Shown piece by piece: positions 16,557 to 25,433 of a DNA stretch of 35,427 bases. This DNA is from Verrucomicrobiota bacterium (GTDB lineage: Bacteria; Verrucomicrobiota; Verrucomicrobiia; Verrucomicrobiales; DEV007). The notes under the pieces are model-generated. The model was not told the origin of the DNA. It did not search any database and saw only the letters and a program-made list of their open reading frames with translations. The number at the start of each line of letters is the position of its first letter. The first letter of the stretch is position 1. The stretch is from positions 1 to 35,427 of the forward strand of contig JAHDFZ010000006.1 in the NCBI GenBank assembly GCA_020627905.1, given 5' to 3'. Made by a program: the position numbers and the translations under genes.

Positions 16557-18062
16557 TCACCCTCTTCTCCAGGTATTCTCGATGTCATACCGTTTCATCT
16601 TCTCACGCAGCGTCAGTCGTGACCAACCGATCCAGCGTGCTGACTGCGAAATGTTTCCTTCCGCACGCTTTAACGCAGCCTCGATGAGGTGCTCCTCCAC
16701 CATTTCCGTTATCTCCGCCAAGGCACCGCTGATCTGCCCATCCGCTGCCTCCGCAAGCAGCTCCTCACACAACACGGTCAGACTCGGACCAGCCTCGTCT
16801 GCAGAAACATGACCTCCCCGCCCTTCTCCGCTGTCTCGAGATACATTCTTTCGTGCATCTGAAACGCGCGCCCCGCCTCCCTGCCCCGCCTCATTCAGGA
16901 GAGATGCGATGAGGCTCTCATTGATCGGATACCCCCGCGACTGCAGCACCGCCTTCCGGATCATGTTCTGCAGCTGACGCACATTTCCCCGGAGAGGGTC
17001 TCTCTCCAGTCGCGACAATGCATTCCGCGTCAGGCCCACGGGAGGCATGGAAAGTTCTCGGCAAGCCTGCTCGAGAAAATGCACACTCAGGAGTGCCACA
17101 TCCCCCAGACGATCACGAAGAGGTGGGAGCCTGACGGTCGCAACGTTCAGTCGGAAAAACAAATCCTCGCGAAACTCCCCCCGCTCGATCATGGCTTCTA
17201 GTGGCTTATGAGTAGCGGCGAGAATTCTCACATCCACCGGAATGTCCTCGCGTCCTCCAACCCTTTGGATCTGCCGCTCCTGCAACACTCGCAGCAGTTT
17301 CGCCTGCAGAGACAGATCAAGATCGCCGATCTCATCGAGGAATAAAGTCGCCTCATGCGCCTGCTCAAACTTACCGATGTGACGCTTGTGAGCGCCTGTA
17401 AACGCCCCCTGCTCATGACCGAACAATTCAGATTCGATCAGCTTTTCCGGAATCGCCGCACAGTTTACCGTCACAAGCGGCCGATGCGCCCGATGCCCGT
17501 GCCGATGCAGCGCACGCGCGATCAGCTCCTTTCCGGTGCCTGTTTCTCCACGAATCAAAACGGTCACTGGAGTTGGCGAGAGGCGCCCTAGAGTTTTGTA
17601 GACCTCCACCATCGCCTGACTTCGACCGACAAGCTCATCCATGGTGCCCTCCAGCTTCAGCGGCTGCAGCACCTCACTCCCCGCACTGTGATCCGCTCTC
17701 CGGCCTAATGCTTCAATGATCGCCCGGACCTCCGCTATCTTGGCAGGCGCTTCCAGGAAATCATAGGCACCTGCCTTGATCGCAGCGATCGCTGCCCGAC
17801 TATCTGAGGACTCTCCTACCACGACGATCGGCACAGACGCGCAACGCTTCTGAATCGCCTCGAACAGCCTCATGCCCTTCTTCTCACCGAGATTTACTCT
17901 TACAAAGATACAAAGTAGCTGTGAACGCCCTTCGAGCTCTCGCAACTCTTCCGGTCTCCCCTCGAACGCCAGAACTTCGCACTCGGCATCAGTCTCCAGT
18001 CTTTCAGAAACCGCCTTACTCAGACAATTCTTGCCGAATGCAAAGATCAGATGCTTACCCAT
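16557..18062 (-). CDS. Sigma-54-dependent transcriptional activator, NtrC-like, with degenerate receiver domain
   Basis: 501 residues. The N-terminal 1-120 has the receiver fold by sequence pattern (ending KAGAYDFLEAP), but the acidic pair near residue 8-12, the phosphoacceptor Asp (here around IFVRV, 52-56), and the conserved Thr and Lys (A105 instead of Lys) are all missing. The AAA+ domain is intact: Walker A GETGTGKE (172-179), GAFTGA (219-224), which contacts sigma-54, and Walker B FLDEIGD (241-247). A Fis-type helix-turn-helix forms the C-terminus (EGNISQSARWIGWSRLTLREK). It is divergent from the PII gene, whose upstream region has a sigma-54 promoter. A 6-bp dyad (TGATAA 18071-18076, TTATCA 18082-18087) precedes its own start. 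Confidence 0.92.
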   Translation of the reverse strand: MGKHLIFAFGKNCLSKAVSERLETDAECEVLAFEGRPEELRELEGRSQLLCIFVRVNLGEKKGMRLFEAIQKRCASVPIVVVGESSDSRAAIAAIKAGAYDFLEAPAKIAEVRAIIEALGRRADHSAGSEVLQPLKLEGTMDELVGRSQAMVEVYKTLGRLSPTPVTVLIRGETGTGKELIARALHRHGHRAHRPLVTVNCAAIPEKLIESELFGHEQGAFTGAHKRHIGKFEQAHEATLFLDEIGDLDLSLQAKLLRVLQERQIQRVGGREDIPVDVRILAATHKPLEAMIERGEFREDLFFRLNVATVRLPPLRDRLGDVALLSVHFLEQACRELSMPPVGLTRNALSRLERDPLRGNVRQLQNMIRKAVLQSRGYPINESLIASLLNEAGQGGGARVSDARKNVSRDSGEGRGGHVSADEAGPSLTVLCEELLAEAADGQISGALAEITEMVEEHLIEAALKRAEGNISQSARWIGWSRLTLREKMKRYDIENTWRRG

Positions 18063-18221
18063 GAATTCACTGATAACTCACTTATCAATTAATGGCAATT
18101 TGTTTACCACCCTGATGGTCCCGTTCGAAATGCTTCACAATCGCGAAAAAACCCTTACCTATTCGAATGCAACCGCTAACGGGCCATTTTCAAGATATCT
18201 CAGCAACCTTGGCACCCATAG

Positions 18222-18238
18222 TTGGCACACCGAGTGCA
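18222..18238 (+). promoter_or_regulatory. Sigma-54 (-24/-12) promoter of the PII gene
   Basis: TTGGCACACCGAGTGCA keeps the invariant GG (18224-18225) and GC (18236-18237) separated by exactly 10 bases and matches the TGGCAC half well. Predicted transcription start is about 18249, giving a leader of about 45 nt before the PII ATG at 18294. A second TTGGCAC at 18209-18215 lacks a correctly spaced GC. Confidence 0.8.
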
Positions 18239-18260
18239 ATAACATATGGGCAGAAGGTGA

Positions 18261-18647
<387 letters not shown>

Positions 18648-18682
18648 TTCTCGACATTCATCTAACACTCCGTTAGTAAGTG

Positions 18683-18714
18683 CGGGCAGCTGAGCGATCA
18701 GCTGCCCGTTTTTT
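18683..18714 (+). terminator. Rho-independent terminator of the PII gene
   Basis: An 11-bp perfect stem, CGGGCAGCTGA (18683-18693) with TCAGCTGCCCG (18698-18708), has a 4-nt loop and is followed by six Ts (18709-18714). Confidence 0.95.
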
Positions 18715-18734
18715 GTATTCAAACCAGAGGAAAC

Positions 18735-19916
18735 ATGTTGGGCGTAAATCGCGAGCTCTCCGAACAATCGCAGGAACACTTCGCTAACGGCGAGTTCGAT
18801 CTGGCCCTCGCTGGTTTTCAGACACTTTACGAAAAAGAATTCCGCTCAGGTCAGATGTATGGTGATTTAGCGGCATGCCACTATCACCTCGGCCATCATC
18901 ATGAGGGGATGCAGGCTGCGAATAGAGCGATCGCCCTCGATCCGACTGATGCCCGCGCCCACATGCTCCTCGGGATGTATCTGCTGCGTCTCGGCCAGTT
19001 TGAGCGCGGGTGGGCGGAATACCACTGGGTCCGGGAGAATCTTGACCACGTGAAACGACTGCCCCCGCATATGGAGTGGAAAGGGGAATCTCTCGCCGGA
19101 AAGAACATCCTCGTCGTCGACGAGCAGGGCTTCGGCGACACCTTTCAGTTCTGTCGATTTCTTCCACACCTGCAGAGCATCGCCGATCGGGTCGTAGTCG
19201 ATTTCAAAGAAGCCATCGTCAGCCTGATGGAAGCGAATCCCCGTTTTGGCGAAGTTCATGACAAGGATGCTGCTCTCAGCATCAACCGATGGACGCACAT
19301 GAGCGCCGTCCCCTATCGACTGGGGCTCGGTTTGCCTGATCTCAACATCCTCGGCCAGGGATATCTGAGAGCGGCTCCCGGTCAACTTCCCGACTGCTTG
19401 ACTCCGCAAGAACCAAAACCATTCCGCATAGGATTGATGTGGATCGGCAGTGACCGTGAAGCGAAACGGAAATCTGATCGCAGCCTGCCTATCGCAGCCC
19501 TTCGGCCCCTGATCCAGGCGGGAACTCAGGCCCGCATCCCTGTGGAATTTTACCACCTGCACAACGTGGTGGCCTCCGAAGAAATTGAGGCTGCCGGATT
19601 CCGCGGCCAAATCACCGAGCTTGCGCCTTTCATGAAAGACTTCGCCGATCTATCGCGAATGGTCGAACAGATGGATCTCGTCATCAGTATCGATACCGGC
19701 GTCGCCCACCTCTCGGCAGCAATGAGTAAGCCAACCTGGATCCTACTGCCCAAACACGCCGACTGGAGGTGGTGGCATGAGGGTCCTTCTACCCCCTGGT
19801 ATCCGCTGGCGAAACTCTTTCGCCAAAGCAGAATGGGCGAATGGGGAAGTGTGGTGAGAGAGGTAGCGGCATCTTTAGCCGCCCACCTAATCAAAACATC
19901 ACCGGATCAGCCCTGA
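18735..19916 (+). CDS. TPR-containing glycosyltransferase family 9-like protein (copy 2)
   Basis: 393 residues, paralogous to the gene at 15395-16552 with the same layout: N-terminal TPR-like repeats (about 5-105), then the GT9-like part with [54 protein letters not shown] and [13 protein letters not shown]. Both begin MLGxNxxL and have similar TPR spacing. The substrate is unknown. The start lies 20 bases after the PII terminator, and the stop overlaps the accC stop by 10 bases tail to tail, with GGATCA/TGATCC arms around both stops. Confidence 0.8.
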   Translation: MLGVNRELSEQSQEHFANGEFDLALAGFQTLYEKEFRSGQMYGDLAACHYHLGHHHEGMQAANRAIALDPTDARAHMLLGMYLLRLGQFERGWAEYHWVRENLDHVKRLPPHMEWKGESLAGKNILVVDEQGFGDTFQFCRFLPHLQSIADRVVVDFKEAIVSLMEANPRFGEVHDKDAALSINRWTHMSAVPYRLGLGLPDLNILGQGYLRAAPGQLPDCLTPQEPKPFRIGLMWIGSDREAKRKSDRSLPIAALRPLIQAGTQARIPVEFYHLHNVVASEEIEAAGFRGQITELAPFMKDFADLSRMVEQMDLVISIDTGVAHLSAAMSKPTWILLPKHADWRWWHEGPSTPWYPLAKLFRQSRMGEWGSVVREVAASLAAHLIKTSPDQP

Positions 19917-21295
19917 TCCATCATGATCTCAGGCAACTCAGGAGGAGCTGGCTGAGATGCGAGGAACTTCTCGACCCAGGCGATGTTGTAGTCACCGGAG
20001 CGGAAAGCATTGTGCTTAAGAATAGATGCCTGGAAGGGGATCGTCGTCTTGATCCCGTGAATGACGAATTCATTCAACGAGCGGATCATACGCTGGATCG
20101 CGATCTCACGAGTCGCGCCGGTGACGATCAGCTTAGCGATCATCGAGTCGTAGTTCGATGGCACCGTGTAGCCGGAATACACGTGGGTATCCACACGGAC
20201 CCCGCGACCGCCAGGCGCATAGAAAAGCTTAATCTGACCTGGGCTAGGGGCAAAGTTGTTGTAGGGATCCTCCGCATTGATCCGACACTCGATCGAATGA
20301 CCGCGCGGCTCGCTGTAGAGCACGTGCTCGGAGAGTGGTTGACCGGCAGCGATGCGGATCTGCTCCTTGATGAGGTCACAACCGCGGACTTCCTCAGTAA
20401 TAGGATGCTCCACCTGGATCCGGGTGTTCATCTCCATGAAGTAGAAATTCTCGTTGTCGTCCACGAGATACTCGATCGTTCCGGCATTCTCATAGCCGAT
20501 GTTTTTCACAAGAGACTCGGAGGCCTCAGCCATTCGCTTGCGCAGGTCATCACTGATGAGCGGAGAAGGAGTTTCCTCGATGATTTTCTGATTCCGGCGC
20601 TGCATCGAGCAATCGCGCTCACCCAGCTCCTTCACGTTGCCCTGGCTGTCTGCAACAACCTGGAACTCAACGTGATGGGGGTTCTCCACCAGGCGTTCGA
20701 TGTAAACGTCACTGGAGCCGAAACAGGCCTGAGCCTCTGCACGAGCTGCGTGGAAAGCAGTAACGAACGAGGCCTTATTGAAAGCAGGACGCATCCCACG
20801 TCCGCCGCCTCCGGCAGAGGCCTTGATCATCACTGGAAATCCGATCTCTTCAGCGATCTTCACCGCCTCTTCCTCCGTCTCGACGATGCCGTCAGACCCA
20901 GGAGTCACAGGGACGCCGTATTTTGTAGCGGTGGCCCGTGCCTGGTTCTTGTCCCCCATCAGGGAAATGATCTCGGATGAAGGCCCGATGAACTTGACGT
21001 TGCAGGTCTCGCAGAGTTTCGCGAAGCGCGGATTCTCAGAGAGGAAGCCATATCCAGGGTGGATGGCATCTACATTGGCAATTTCTGCCGCTGAGAGGAT
21101 GGCATCCATGCTCAGGTAGGACTGCGCACTCGGTGCCGGCCCGATGCAGATCGCATCATCTGCCAGCTGCACATGCATGGAGTCAGCGTCAGCCTCAGAA
21201 TAGACGGCCGTCGTCCTGACCCCGAGCTCTTTGGCTGCGCGGATGACACGGAGAGCGATTTCGCCACGATTCGCTACGAGAATGTTCTTAAACAT
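19907..21295 (-). CDS. accC: Acetyl-CoA carboxylase, biotin carboxylase subunit
   Basis: 462 residues, slightly longer than E. coli AccC (449) because of a C-terminal tail. It carboxylates the biotin on AccB with bicarbonate and ATP, the first half-reaction of malonyl-CoA synthesis. Motifs: [17 protein letters not shown] at the N-terminus, [11 protein letters not shown], the ATP-grasp glycine loop GGGGRGM (162-168), [26 protein letters not shown] and [12 protein letters not shown]. It lies 35 bases after accB in the same direction, the usual operon. Confidence 0.97.
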   Translation of the reverse strand: MFKNILVANRGEIALRVIRAAKELGVRTTAVYSEADADSMHVQLADDAICIGPAPSAQSYLSMDAILSAAEIANVDAIHPGYGFLSENPRFAKLCETCNVKFIGPSSEIISLMGDKNQARATATKYGVPVTPGSDGIVETEEEAVKIAEEIGFPVMIKASAGGGGRGMRPAFNKASFVTAFHAARAEAQACFGSSDVYIERLVENPHHVEFQVVADSQGNVKELGERDCSMQRRNQKIIEETPSPLISDDLRKRMAEASESLVKNIGYENAGTIEYLVDDNENFYFMEMNTRIQVEHPITEEVRGCDLIKEQIRIAAGQPLSEHVLYSEPRGHSIECRINAEDPYNNFAPSPGQIKLFYAPGGRGVRVDTHVYSGYTVPSNYDSMIAKLIVTGATREIAIQRMIRSLNEFVIHGIKTTIPFQASILKHNAFRSGDYNIAWVEKFLASQPAPPELPEIMMDQG

Positions 21296-21330
21296 GTCTG
21301 CGGGGAAGGAGGTTGCCCAGAAGATGGCGA

Positions 21331-21822
21331 CTACGCCTTCTTAATGTGAAAGAGCGGATCTCCGAACTGGACAGCGGTGCCATTTTCGACCAGCACAGCT
21401 ACGATCTCGCCGTTACCTTCCGCCTTGATCTCATTCATCACCTTCATCGCCTCGACGATACAGACAGTGGAATCAGCAGAAACTTTCGCGCCTACCTTTA
21501 CGAAGGGGTCAGAATCCGGATCAGGAGAGGTGTAGAAGGTGCCGACCATAGGAGAGGTGATTTCCTCAACACCTGCAGGGAGACCTTCCTCTGCCGAGGC
21601 TGCCGCGCCAGCGGCCGCCGGTGCGACTGCGGCAGGTGCTGCAGCTGCCAGGGGAGCGGGTGCAGCGGCAGGCATGCTGCTCAGGAGTTGCTGCACAGCC
21701 TTGACGTCTAGATCGCCACCCTTCTTCAGCTCGAGCTTCGTTTCGTCCTGCTCAAGCTTGAACTGAGAGAGACCGTGCTCATCCATCAGCTCGACAATTT
21801 TTTGAATATCTGAAAATTCCAC
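21331..21822 (-). CDS. accB: Biotin carboxyl carrier protein of acetyl-CoA carboxylase
   Basis: 163 residues. It carries biotin between AccC and the carboxyltransferase. The N-terminal helical part (1-48) is followed by an Ala/Pro linker (51-77) and the biotinyl domain (about 84-163), with biotinylated K127 in EAMKVMNEI and the thumb segment [21 protein letters not shown]. BirA (13755-14573) should modify it. The 5' leader, about 200 bases before the divergent MFS gene, contains several dyads and a terminator-like hairpin. Confidence 0.97.
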   Translation of the reverse strand: MEFSDIQKIVELMDEHGLSQFKLEQDETKLELKKGGDLDVKAVQQLLSSMPAAAPAPLAAAAPAAVAPAAAGAAASAEEGLPAGVEEITSPMVGTFYTSPDPDSDPFVKVGAKVSADSTVCIVEAMKVMNEIKAEGNGEIVAVLVENGTAVQFGDPLFHIKKA

Positions 21823-21862
21823 AGCGGAAAAAGGGTTGGGAGTGAAAAAGTTTTTAGGTTTT

Positions 21863-21953
21863 TGTGGGGTTTCCCCACAGCTAGGCGGCCATACTTGCCC
21901 ATCTTCTAAGAAGATTCCAGCAAAAAAGGGGCGATGGGAGCACTCGCCGCCCC
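21863..21953 (-). promoter_or_regulatory. accB leader with dyads and an attenuator-like hairpin
   Basis: Three structures lie between accB and the divergent MFS gene. TGTGGGG/CCCCACA (21863-21869, 21873-21879) is a tight hairpin nearest accB. ATCTTCT-A-AGAAGAT (21901-21915) is a 15-bp operator-like palindrome. GGGGCG/CGCCCC (21928-21933, 21948-21953) is followed on the minus strand by six Ts (21922-21927), giving a terminator-like element about 100 nt before the accB start. Since no minus-strand gene ends just before it, it may attenuate accBC transcription. Function is not established. Confidence 0.45.
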
Positions 21954-22023
21954 GTCAGCCGGATCACGTGATTGCAGGAATCCTCACGCCGTCTACCCTG
22001 CCCGCGAGGCAGACGCCCCCTTC

Positions 22024-23235
22024 ATGACTCGTTCAGCCCTTCTCGTGATCCTCCTCACCCTGTTTCTCGATACGGTGGGGATCGGCCTCATTGTTCCTGT
22101 CATGCCAGACCTGCTGGAGGAAATCGGAGCTCCCAACCTGACCCGGGCTGCCACCTGGGGCGGGATTCTCGCGACGGTGTTTGCCCTCATGCAGTTCCTT
22201 TTCGCGCCTCTGCTCGGGCAGATTTCTGACACCTTCGGCAGACGGAAGGTGATCCTCCCATCTCTCTTTTTCATGGCCGTGGACTATGCGGTGCTGGTCT
22301 TTGCTCAGGATCTCTGGCTGATTATTGCCGCCCGTGCTATCGGCGGCATCACCTCCGCCACCGTTGCCGCCGCCAATGCCTGTATCGCTGATGTGACGCC
22401 CAGTGAAAAACGCTCCGCTCAGTTCGGCCTGACCGGCGCCGCTCTCGGCCTGGGCTTCATCGTCGGGCCGATCATCGGTGGTTTTCTCGGAGAAGAATTC
22501 GGAACGAGGGCCCCTTTCATAGCCGCGGGTGCACTGGCAGGACTGAATTTCCTGCTCGGGTGTGTCTTCCTTCCGGAGACGCTCGCTCAGAAGGATCGCC
22601 GAACGTTCGAAGCGACAAAAGCCAATCCACTGCGCGTTTTTCAAACCGTCCGGAAACTGGGCAACATCTCCAGACTGGTCATCGTCTTCTTCCTGCTGGA
22701 ACTCGCCTTCACCGTCTTTCCTGCCATCTGGCCTTATTATGCGAAAGCGAATTTCGACTGGGGCCCCGGAATGGTCGGTTACTCGTGGGCTCTCTACGGC
22801 CTCTGCTATGCCCTCGTGCAAGCTCTGCTCATTCGCGTGCTGAAACCGCGTTTCGGCGACTGGTCCTGCATCCGCTGGGGGCTCTTCATCGAAACCGGTG
22901 CCTTCGTTTTTTACGCCTTCGCGACAAACGGGCTGGCGGTCATGCTATTCATCCCCATCAGCGCTCTCGGGGCGATTCTCAATCCCGCTCTCCTAGCCAT
23001 CCTCAGCCGCGGAGTAGGAGAGGACGAGCAGGGGATGCTGCAGGGGGTCCTCTCAGCAGCGCGCTCGCTGGCGATGATCATCGGATTGCTGGCGATGACG
23101 CAGGTGTTTGCCTTCGCCTATCAGCCGGAGGCAGATCGCGACTTCGCTGGAGCACCCTTTCTCATCTCATTCCTGCTGGGGAGCGCCGCTATCTATGGAC
23201 TCAGCTCGGCTCGCCGTCAGATGAAGCAGGAGTAG
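22024..23235 (+). CDS. MFS transporter, TetA/Bcr-type drug exporter family
   Basis: 403 residues from the ATG at 22024 (MTRSALLVILLTLFLDTVGIGLIVPVMP), the typical first helix of TCR/TetA-type 12-helix exporters. Motif A is present as GQISDTFGRRK (cytoplasmic loop 2-3) and motif C as GAALGLGFIVGPIIGGFLG in helix 5. The ten or so other hydrophobic segments fit 12 transmembrane helices. The general type (proton-driven export) is clear, but the substrate cannot be told from sequence; tetracycline resistance should not be assumed. It is divergent from accB and overlaps the small ORF at 23201-23413 by 35 bases tail to tail. Confidence 0.88.
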   Translation: MTRSALLVILLTLFLDTVGIGLIVPVMPDLLEEIGAPNLTRAATWGGILATVFALMQFLFAPLLGQISDTFGRRKVILPSLFFMAVDYAVLVFAQDLWLIIAARAIGGITSATVAAANACIADVTPSEKRSAQFGLTGAALGLGFIVGPIIGGFLGEEFGTRAPFIAAGALAGLNFLLGCVFLPETLAQKDRRTFEATKANPLRVFQTVRKLGNISRLVIVFFLLELAFTVFPAIWPYYAKANFDWGPGMVGYSWALYGLCYALVQALLIRVLKPRFGDWSCIRWGLFIETGAFVFYAFATNGLAVMLFIPISALGAILNPALLAILSRGVGEDEQGMLQGVLSAARSLAMIIGLLAMTQVFAFAYQPEADRDFAGAPFLISFLLGSAAIYGLSSARRQMKQE

Positions 23236-23413
23236 CTTCCTGCCGCTCCCGCATCGTCCATTCGTAGGCTTCCTCCAGCCAGCGGAGCTTTTCGGATAGC
23301 GGGATGGACTGCGCCTCGATCATCAGCGCCAGCTGAGCCCCCTCCGGCGTCGCCGCCTCCCACGGGTCGAGAGGCTTCAGATGCTTGAGGCGTTCTTCTC
23401 TAGAGGTTTTCAT
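23201..23413 (-). CDS. Small conserved-looking protein downstream of ptuB
   Basis: 70 residues, rich in charged helix-forming residues (LSEKLRWLEEAYEWTMRERQ). No family is recognised with certainty. The LSxxEKLxxxExxY pattern resembles the 71-residue protein at 32532-32747, which sits beside a nucleotidyltransferase gene. It starts 20 bases after the ptuB stop in the same direction, so it could be a third cistron of that operon. Its GC-rich codon use is closer to the resident genes than to ptuAB, which may mean it predates the defence genes. The stop end overlaps the MFS gene by 35 bases. Confidence 0.6.
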   Translation of the reverse strand: MKTSREERLKHLKPLDPWEAATPEGAQLALMIEAQSIPLSEKLRWLEEAYEWTMRERQEATPASSDGEPS

Positions 23414-23433
23414 GGAGACGGCGGAGGTTTTCT

Positions 23434-24018
23434 CTAGCCGACGAGATAGTCTACAAGACTGGGAAAGTCACGAAGATGCATCTTTAGCAGGGCGGCATCC
23501 GAACCCAAACTTCGCTGCATAGAAAGGATTTCGTTTATCCTCTGCATTCGGCGCTGTTTGAGCGTTTTCTCATTCAAGTTGAGCATGTTGACAACCTCTT
23601 CCGCTTCATCATCAGAGCCTACGATCGCACCATCAAGGTCATAACGAAACCTCTCTGCAGCATTCTGCCTAGCATAAGGCTTTGACCACTCAGGGAGAAC
23701 TTGACTGTCCTTGTGATGCCCGCATGTCTGGCTGTTAGTTTTGCCACAAGAGGCTACTAGATTCTCTACACAAAAGGTAAGGTGTGCAAACTGCGGGTCG
23801 CCCTTCGGATCGACGTGATCGATATGAGATTTTTGGGATGAAATTTGAGCTTCGCAATATGCACATAACGGCTGCCCGTGAGGCGACTGGTTTTCGAGAA
23901 AGATTTGTTTCAGCTCCTGCTTATACTCAAAAGAGATCTTTTCCCACGGCCCACGAGGAAACTCACGCCTGCACTTTCGCAGCCCGGAAGTCCCGCCGGG
24001 TATCTCAAACCGCTGCAT
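23434..24018 (-). CDS. ptuB: Septu defence system HNH endonuclease PtuB
   Basis: 194 residues of the TIGR02646 type (HNH endonuclease found in Septu and in some retron systems). The zinc/HNH core shows C52 and C55 (CAYC), HIDHV with H65, D67 and H68, N86 in ENLV, and C91, C99, H101 and H102 in a second metal-binding group. It is the nuclease effector that works with the ATPase PtuA to block phage. Its start overlaps the end of ptuA by 14 bases, giving a coupled pair. No reverse transcriptase or retron RNA is seen nearby, so a stand-alone Septu is the better call. Confidence 0.9.
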   Translation of the reverse strand: MQRFEIPGGTSGLRKCRREFPRGPWEKISFEYKQELKQIFLENQSPHGQPLCAYCEAQISSQKSHIDHVDPKGDPQFAHLTFCVENLVASCGKTNSQTCGHHKDSQVLPEWSKPYARQNAAERFRYDLDGAIVGSDDEAEEVVNMLNLNEKTLKQRRMQRINEILSMQRSLGSDAALLKMHLRDFPSLVDYLVG

Positions 24019-25381
24019 GGGCTTTTTTCAGTTTCGCCAGCTGTAAACGGACATTCGAAAGAAAGGTGTCATAGGGCCCCACAAGTTGCTCTAGGGCATC
24101 GAAGGTTTCTTTCCACTCCTCAGTCTGCCATGCATCCGCTGCCAGACCATCCATTAGCTGGGCCTTGAGTTTTTCCACGTCAGGAAGTTCAGGACTAGGA
24201 GTCACCCCGAGAATTCCGTTCAAAATATTCTGACTTTCCGCACCGTAGGAATGCTCTCCCGTCGCTCTCTCTACGCGGTCAGGGTAGAGCATCAGGATGT
24301 TCTCCGGCTTGACCGTGCTGAGGACTTGGGGACTGTGAGTCGTGCAGATGATCTGGGTGTTTGGAAACGTCCGCTGAAGGTCAGGAATAACGCGCTGCTG
24401 CCATTCTGGATGGAGATGGAGATCAATCTCGTCGATCATGAGAACAGCCTTTGCTTCCAAAGGGTTTCCTAAGTGAGGGTTAGCCTGAGTGAGCCTCCTC
24501 GAAAAATCCATCACTAGAGCAAGCATATTTCGGTAACCGTCTGATAATTGGTCGAGGAGCCGACTCGATGAGGCATCTCCGTTTCCCCAATCAAGCACGA
24601 GCTGAAACGGAGGATATAACGAAAACCCAATTGCCCGAAGGGGCTCAATCATTGAGACGGCCGCTTCCTCTATCCAGCGCTTAAGCGGATCTCGGTGACT
24701 GAGGTCTTGTTTAACTCGAATCTCACGCGCCTCGGCAGCATCTCGCTCTGCCAAGAAGGAGACGACGTTTTCAAAATTGGCGAATGCGTCGTTCGAATGT
24801 TTCAAAGCATCAAAACGGCTCGCCACTCTGTCTTTCGTAGTCCGAGTTTCTTCTCTTTGGGAAACCTTCCTAGTCGAGCGGTAATAAGCAATTATAGGTA
24901 GGTCATTGAGTTCTGAGGGCGACTCGATAATTGCCTTCCTTAGTTTGCGCAGCTTATTTCGCAGCTCGTCATTAAGCTCGCTCCTGGGGCGATTGGTTCT
25001 TCTTCTACTTATTGCGTCGGGAGGACCGTGTTCTTCGCGCTCTGAATCCTCAGCTTCGTCGTAATCCTTTATCCGATTTACGGTGCCACCATCGGAAAGC
25101 TTCGCATGCAGAACAGCGCGCTGCGAATACCCTTCATTGCACAGCCTCCGAATATCGGAGACTTTTAAATTTTGGGCCAGTGCGAATCTTACCATCCGCT
25201 CAAGTTCAATTCCGCCTACTAGCTCAGCAAGCATCGAATCGTAACATGCGCTAATGGCATCGAGGACAGTAGTCTTACCCGCACCATTAACTCCAACCAG
25301 AACGTTTAACTTTGCATCAAAATCGACGTCTAGGGATTCGTAGCACCGGAAATCTTTAATCACCAAATTTTCAATCTTCAT
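24005..25381 (-). CDS. ptuA: Septu defence system AAA/ABC-type ATPase PtuA
   Basis: 458 residues with the start at 25381 (MKIENLVIKDFRCYESLDVDF), the common beginning of RecF/OLD-like ATPases; ten more in-frame residues reach an ATG at 25411. Walker A is GVNGAGKTT (30-38), the ABC signature region LSDGYRN is near residue 280, Walker B LMIDEIDLHLHPEWQ is near 312, and the following TTHSPQVLSTV carries the switch His. There is no TOPRIM domain, which fits PtuA rather than OLD nucleases. With PtuB it forms a phage-defence complex. The gene is AT-richer than its neighbours, suggesting horizontal gain. Only 52 bases separate it from the uvrA stop. Confidence 0.88.
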   Translation of the reverse strand: MKIENLVIKDFRCYESLDVDFDAKLNVLVGVNGAGKTTVLDAISACYDSMLAELVGGIELERMVRFALAQNLKVSDIRRLCNEGYSQRAVLHAKLSDGGTVNRIKDYDEAEDSEREEHGPPDAISRRRTNRPRSELNDELRNKLRKLRKAIIESPSELNDLPIIAYYRSTRKVSQREETRTTKDRVASRFDALKHSNDAFANFENVVSFLAERDAAEAREIRVKQDLSHRDPLKRWIEEAAVSMIEPLRAIGFSLYPPFQLVLDWGNGDASSSRLLDQLSDGYRNMLALVMDFSRRLTQANPHLGNPLEAKAVLMIDEIDLHLHPEWQQRVIPDLQRTFPNTQIICTTHSPQVLSTVKPENILMLYPDRVERATGEHSYGAESQNILNGILGVTPSPELPDVEKLKAQLMDGLAADAWQTEEWKETFDALEQLVGPYDTFLSNVRLQLAKLKKAHAAV

Positions 25382-25433
25382 TTCGTCGCCATCAGAAACT
25401 ACGGCGCACATTTACAAAGCACAACCCCTGCCT

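Noticed and set aside
19045-19060. Possible third parS site (CCACGTGAAAC in the second glycosyltransferase gene)
   Set aside because: The right half matches, but the left half has three mismatches, and the bases code for the ordinary residues DHVKR.
20321-20334. GAGCACGTGCTC palindrome in accC
   Set aside because: It has the CACGTG centre but arms unlike parS; it is explained by coding sequence.
19841-20980. Long open frame antisense to accC (379 residues)
   Set aside because: No recognisable domain; accC on the other strand has full family conservation, so this is a coding shadow.
21961-21973. ATCACGTGAT palindrome before the MFS gene
   Set aside because: Short palindrome without parS arms; no partner site or supporting context.
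22024-23235. Specific tetracycline-resistance gene
   Set aside because: The TetA-like motifs define a broad exporter family; nothing in the sequence fixes tetracycline as substrate.
23434-25411. Retron system instead of Septu
   Set aside because: PtuA/PtuB-like genes also occur with retrons, but no reverse transcriptase gene or retron-type RNA is present next to them.
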